Of a DNA stretch of 64,000 nucleotides, positions 59,749 through 64,000 are shown piece by piece (position 1 is the first letter of the stretch; each line of letters opens with the position of its first letter). The notes under the pieces were generated by a model that was not told the origin of the DNA, did not search any database, and saw only the letters and a list, made by a program, of their open reading frames with translations. The position numbers were made by a program, and so were the translations under genes. Where the stretch lies: positions 38,380,911 through 38,444,910 of the forward strand of contig NC_081412.1 in NCBI RefSeq assembly GCF_030272615.1, in the 5' to 3' direction. The DNA comes from Cryptomeria japonica. Lineage: Eukaryota > Streptophyta > Pinopsida > Cupressales > Cupressaceae.

Positions 59749-60151
59749 TAAAAGTTTTAAACTGTAATAAGCTCCTATGGCTTCAAAAACATTATTATTC
59801 CATTTACCCAGAGGGAGAGCAACAGCATAAATGAAGTTGTCGTAGTGATCCCGTATCACCCCACCACAACTAGCTTGACTAGGGTTCCCTCTAGCCACGC
59901 CATTGAAATTGATTTTAATCCATCCTTGGGGTGGGAAGTTCTAACTTATGTTGTTCCTGGGGTTGACCTTAGGTGTAACCATATGATGACCAAAATCCCA
60001 GTCCTTGACAACATTGGCTTCATACTCCTTAAGGATACTACTGTGAGAGAGGACATTGGGGCTAACAACCGAGAGGTTATCAGAGATGGCTCTAGAAATT
60101 TTCTTGAAGACAATATTAGAAGGGAGATGGATATCCCTGAAGATATGATTA
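59749..60151 (-). pseudogene. LINE linker and N-terminal half of RNase H
   Basis: MVWGLWKEHNNHIFRD-type sequence (to 60192) leads into the RNase H start FNGVARGNPSQASCGGVIRD near 59845-59905, and VFEAIGAYYSLKLL near 59750-59790. The first catalytic position, normally Asp in F-D-G, reads Asn. The domain is cut at 59748 by the inserted repeat and resumes at 56915. Confidence 0.82.
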
Positions 60152-60912
60152 TTATGTTCTTTCCATAAACCCCACACCATGTGAGGAAACACAAAAAATG
60201 AGAACTTTTTTATGAAGGGATTTCTTGAGGGTGGGTTCCATTGTGGACAAACTCCTTAACAACTCCTGGTAAAGTCCAGCAAAGATCCCATTTTTGAAGC
60301 ACCAAACTCCAAATCTTAGAGGTGTAAGAGCAACGTAAAAATGGATGGTCCATAGATCCAGCCTCCTACAAGCACAAGTAGCATCTATTTGGGATAGAAA
60401 AGGCCCTCTTAAGAAGATTTCTAGTAGTTGAGATTTTATTAAGAAAGAGGATCCAAAAAAACATATTGACCTTATGAGAAAGGTCCTTAATCCAAACTTT
60501 AGAACACTAGGACACATGGGGTTCATTACAGACATCCGCAGAAGCCACATAAAACTTCTCTTTGGGATTGAATTTCTAAATTAGTTCATCTTTCACACTT
60601 TCCTCCAAACCAAAAGAATTTAGGGAAATTTGCAACTGGGTGAAAGAAGGATTGATAACAAAAATATTAACCCACTTACCCTCCTTCCAAATAGTCAGCC
60701 ACCATAGTGCCAAGAGAAGCCACACAAAGATCCCTTAAAGATCCCAAAGTAGGATCAAAAGCAAGTGAGTGATTCCTGATCCAACAATCATCCCAAAACC
60801 GTATTTTTCTTCCATTCCCCAGCTTCCAATAGGCTCCCCAACTAGCCACATCCCTAGCCTTCAGGATATTGTTCCAAAGATGAGATCCAGTAGGGATATG
60901 AGAAGAACTCAA
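60152..60912 (-). pseudogene. LINE post-RT region (zf-RVT-like)
   Basis: Reads SHLWNNILKARDVASWGAYW and LGNGRKIRFWDDCWI (60770-60880), the conserved G-x-G-x-x-I-x-F-W-x-D-x-W block after plant LINE RTs. A zinc-finger-type region near 60300-60440 follows (IDATCACRRLD, then the W-C motif VWCFKNGIF). Frameshifts and stops divide it. Confidence 0.8.
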
Positions 60913-60918
60913 AAAATC

Positions 60919-61597
60919 CTACAAAGAATGAACATTAGAAAGATATATATTATGCCACAAGGTGTTACATTCCCTTCTACAATAATAAGACCTCCAGACT
61001 TGTTTAGCTAGAAGAGCATTATTGAAGGTTTTAATGCTTCTAACTCCCAATCCAACAAATCTCCTTGGCTTGTAGACATTCTCCCAGGAAACCAGAGGGA
61101 TTCTTCTCTTTTCCTCAACCCCTGACCAAAGGAATCTTTTTTGAATTTTGTCAATAATTTCAGAAAATTTAGAGTGAATTTTGAACAAATTGAGAGCATA
61201 CACTAGGAGGTTTTGAAGAGTAGCTTTCAATAGCTGAATTTTACCAGCCTGACTCAAACGGGTGCCTTTCCACCCAGCTAACTTCCTATTAAATCAATCA
61301 ATTAAATATTTCTAGAAGGACTCAGAAGGTTTAGATCCCAGAGGGAGACCCAAGTATGTAGAGGGGAGCTTACCAATAAGGCAACTGAGAATGTTAGCAA
61401 TCTTCATATGGCGTTGCTCAGGGGTGTTGATAAAATAGATAAAAAATTTAGTACTATTAGCCATCTATCCAAAGGATTTTTCATAGATGTTAAGAATCTA
61501 TTTGATGACTCTCACTTCTCCAAAAAAAGAGCTACTCATTAAAATGGTGTCATCAACAAATTGTTGATTAGAGCAAATCAAATTGGCTGAGGACAAC
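60919..61597 (-). pseudogene. LINE reverse transcriptase, C-terminal part
   Basis: The minus strand opens with QQFVDDTILM (61555-61585 region), the catalytic F/Y-x-DD motif of LINE RT, followed by LPSTYLGLPLG, then LAGWKGTRLSQAGKIQLLKA and FNNALLAKQVWR, the standard RT thumb/post-RT sequence of plant L1-type LINEs. Stops occur at several points, e.g. within the 61300-61500 part. Everything N-terminal to FVDD is missing, coinciding with the target duplication. Confidence 0.88.
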
Positions 61598-61610
61598 TAA
61601 ATTAGTATTA
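61598..61610. other. Right target-site duplication of the LINE
   Basis: TAAATTAGTATTA, identical to 54592-54604. Confidence 0.85.
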
Positions 61611-61790
61611 GGGTTATCACTCAATTATTTTGGGATTTTCAGTTAGGATTAGGATGCAACGAATGATAGGTTTAGGGTTTGAATAAGGTTAGGTTAGGGT
61701 TGGGGTTCAATAGGGTTAGGGGTAAGGTCTCAGGACAAAGCTTGGGGTCAAGGTTAAGGATAGGGTAGGGATTGATATTGGGGCTATAAT
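61611..61790 (+). repeat. Degenerate telomere-like (GGGTTA)n repeat, copy 2 right part
   Basis: Continues the block interrupted by the LINE (GGTTTAGGGTTTGAATAAGG, AAAGCTTGGGGTCAAGG), with the same orientation and variants as copy 1. Confidence 0.85.
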
Positions 61791-62362
61791 GCCCACCAAA
61801 ATACCCTTGAGAAAATAACTAAACTAACAAATGGAGATAATTTTTTTTTTTTAAAGTACATCTACTAATGCAACATAGTAAACTATCATTACTTCAAATC
61901 ATAGAGTAACATATCATGAATGCATAAAACATCATGAAGATAACCATAACCTCATGAAACACAAGTGGAAATAGCATTATAACAATCACCATCTCAATGT
62001 GCACCTATAACCAATCATTAATTCATCTATACATTCATTCCCTAGGGTACTTTAACGTCATTACTTACTAACAATAACACATCACACGTCAATATCATAA
62101 AACCATTAACATTTGTTATAGCAAATACATTACCATCTCTCCTATCATGAGAATCATGGACTCACAATCACTTATCCTATCATATTCCCATTAACTCTCT
62201 AAGTTCATTTTAAAACACCAGTTCCAAATGTTCCTAATTCCTCATTTCTTCACTAATTATTTAACTCAATATGAATCCAAATAGCACTATCAACATATAA
62301 GCAAATCTAATTATTTTCCTTTTCTAATTTCACCATACGTCCTATCAAGGTAACATATAAAC
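61791..62362. other. Unassigned sequence
   Basis: AT-rich with scattered ATCAT/ACATCA motifs. No gene or repeat recognised. Confidence 0.35.
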
Positions 62363-63250
62363 TACTGGAATCAATGAACACTAAGAGAGGGAGATGAATC
62401 AATGTTTTGCAATTATTAACTTAATTAAATTGATTCTTAATCCACTTGATACAAATGAATAAAAGTAAAGTGCAAGAACTCAATACAAACAAGCAGAAAA
62501 CCATAACACCAGAATTTTTACATGGAAACAGGAAAGGGAAAAACCACAGTGGGATTGAGACCCACAATATTAGAATATTGTGATTAGGAGTATAATAATA
62601 TTACAAAGGGGATGCACATGCATTCAGGCACACTGTCTAGAGCTCACTGCTTAGTTACGAGAGAGGGCTACAACCCTTGGAGGACCCACTGTCATACATA
62701 TTCTTATAGTGATAACTTAAATGTCTGAACTGATGAATAGCATCTACAAATGATAAAATGTAGTTCTGGTTAAGCACAAAGTGTCATACTACCATTTTTC
62801 TGGCACACTGCTCTATTTCGTTGTTATGTCATATACAAGAGCATAAATCCAAAGATAGCGCACATGAAATTGCGCATTGATTCTCACACACTCTTCACAC
62901 ATCAACATCCATAGACAAAATGATCATATAGATCAATCTTATATATTCACATCACTTGATTAGGTCACCAATATGTTGGCTCCAAAAAAAATGTTTGTAA
63001 AACATGAAACATGTACAAAGAAGTCAGTTCAATCTGATTACAAATGCATATGCAGACAAAAAAAAATTGATTGTATGCTTCACATATGTTGATATGACAA
63101 CCTCAAATTCAAAACCAATCACTGAAATCATCCCAAAGATTCTGCATAACATGCTACACTACTAATTACCAATGTAACTAGGAAATCAGGCATAAGAATC
63201 AAAGCCCAAATTATGTAACCACGAAACATAACAAGCTATGAAAATTTATC
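62363..63250 (-). repeat. Copia-type LTR (copy C), left end clear, right end approximate
   Basis: Starts TACTGGAATCAATGAACAC, a mutated form of the TGTTGGAATC terminus. On the minus strand it matches copy A near its 3' end (GTGTTCATTGATTCC). It carries the reversed copia block ACATGGAAAC then CACAGTGGGATT (62520-62555), and CACACTGTCTAGAGCTCACT, which also occurs in copy B. The far end could not be fixed. Confidence 0.65.
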
Positions 63251-63724
63251 CTAATACATTCAATGAAAGAATGAAAGGAAAACACTAAAATAAATACACA
63301 AACCATCACAAGGTGTTTCCTTCATTGACCTCCATTAGCTTTCTTTCTCCTCCAAATAGCTTATTTTGTGTATCTCACACCTATGAGTGCAATAAGCAAG
63401 AAAGCAAGATTGCAAGATGATTTTGACATCACAAGGATACTAGAAAATGATGTTCATTCTCATGAGAAATGAATTCAATTTATAGAAAAATTGGAAAGAG
63501 GACAAAATTAGAATGAAATTGATATTAGAGGCAACTTGAAAATCAAATTGAAAAAGAAATGCTATGACACACTTTCGCATGCAAGATGAGAAGACTAGTT
63601 GTCAAGTCTAGTGTTATGACAAGTTGCAATATCAAGACTCATGACGAATGAGGAAACATGCTTCCAAACTATGACAAATGAAGCACAAAAATAGGGGCAA
63701 CTAAAAGAGGGATAATTAGTTGGA

Positions 63725-63880
63725 AATTAATTTAGAAAAATAGGAAATTAGGTGGAAAATAGGAATTAGGAAATTAGGAAAAATTAGAAATGATGAATTA
63801 GGAAATTAGGAAATTAGGTGGAAATGATGAATTAGGAAATAAGTAAATTAGAAATGATGAAAATAGGAAAGATTAGGTGA
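63725..63880. repeat. GAAATTAG-type minisatellite
   Basis: Repeated AGGAAATTAGG units interspersed with GTGGAAATGATGAATT. Confidence 0.8.
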
Positions 63881-64000
63881 AATTAATTAATAAATATTCA
63901 TTAATTAATTAATTCACAAAGAGGATTTAATTAGCCAATTAAATCAAATATTAATTATGACAAGGGGACCTAGGATAAAATAAATAAATTTATTTAACCT
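63881..64000 (-). repeat. Partial gypsy-type LTR leaving the window
   Basis: On the minus strand the last bases read TAAATAAATTTATTTATTTT, then ATCCTAGGTC. This resembles positions about 40-90 of the LTR at 7943 (ATTTATTTAATTATTTTATC, then CTAAGTC). The LTR start would lie some 40 bases beyond 64000. Confidence 0.45.

Larger units (their letters stand above)
54605..61597 (-). mobile_element. 5'-truncated LINE with 13-bp target duplication and an extra downstream ORF
   Basis: A non-LTR retrotransposon on the minus strand. From its 5' (right) end: RT from the FVDD motif onward, zinc-finger-like C-terminal region, RNase H (split by the repeat at 56916-59748), then a third ORF and a 3' UTR. TAAATTAGTATTA is repeated exactly at 54592-54604 and 61598-61610. 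Endonuclease, ORF1 and most of the RT are absent, the usual result of incomplete reverse transcription. The 3' end lacks a poly(A) tail (it ends CCTTAATCCAAAACCT on the element strand). Without the nested repeat it is about 4.2 kb. Confidence 0.85.

Overview
The window looks like intergenic DNA from a large, repeat-rich plant genome, most likely a gymnosperm (conifer). This is inferred from the AT-rich composition, the dense and mostly decayed Ty1/copia and Ty3/gypsy elements, a plant-type LINE and long telomere-like interstitial repeats. No intact host gene, tRNA, rRNA or CRISPR array was recognised. Nearly all recognisable coding sequence belongs to transposable elements, and almost all of it is broken by stops and frameshifts. 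The one long intact frame is a 944-codon Gag-protease ORF at 41156-43990.

Layout, left to right. 1-8700: a decayed Ty3/gypsy element (+) with gag, protease and a pol reduced to an RNase H scrap joined to the integrase C-terminus, then a 3' LTR at 7943. 9009-15305: an element (+) with an unfamiliar charged, coiled-coil protein, a palindromic GTTCAA minisatellite, a polypurine tract and a copia-type 3' LTR (14164-15305). 16220-21613: a Ty1/copia element (+) with 5' LTR, primer-binding site, gag, protease, integrase, RT and part of RNase H; its 3' end is missing. 21767-24680: a 2.9-kb non-autonomous copia element (-) with two LTRs, a primer-binding site and a degenerate gag. 25003-31745 and 48073-61790: two diverged copies of one segment, each with a Mutator-like transposase remnant, non-coding sequence with tandem repeats, and a degenerate GGGTTA block. 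Copy 1 carries a solo LTR (27581-28539) with a perfect 5-bp target duplication; copy 2 is the empty site. The GGGTTA block of copy 2 is split by a 5'-truncated LINE (54605-61597, minus strand, 13-bp target duplication). That LINE is itself interrupted by a 2.8-kb repeat (56916-59748) whose inverted relative lies at 32506-35949.

36481-37658: a copia RT fragment followed by an LTR related to those of the 2.9-kb element. 38715-46602: a complete LTR retrotransposon with 1,260-bp LTRs (about 97% identical by hand count) and a perfect CTCAG target duplication. It encodes Gag and protease-like domains but no RT, RNase H or integrase. 61791-64000: a minus-strand copia-type LTR, an AAATTAGG-rich minisatellite and the edge of another gypsy-type LTR leaving the window.

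How the parts work together: non-autonomous elements probably depended on related autonomous elements for reverse transcription and integration. The order of nesting gives relative ages: the segment duplication is oldest, then the solo LTR and the LINE, then the repeat inside the LINE. The most unusual items are the LINE's extra downstream ORF, whose ATG overlaps the stop of the RT/RNase H frame, and a GC-rich hairpin-forming motif repeated through the LTRs and leader of the 38715-46602 element.
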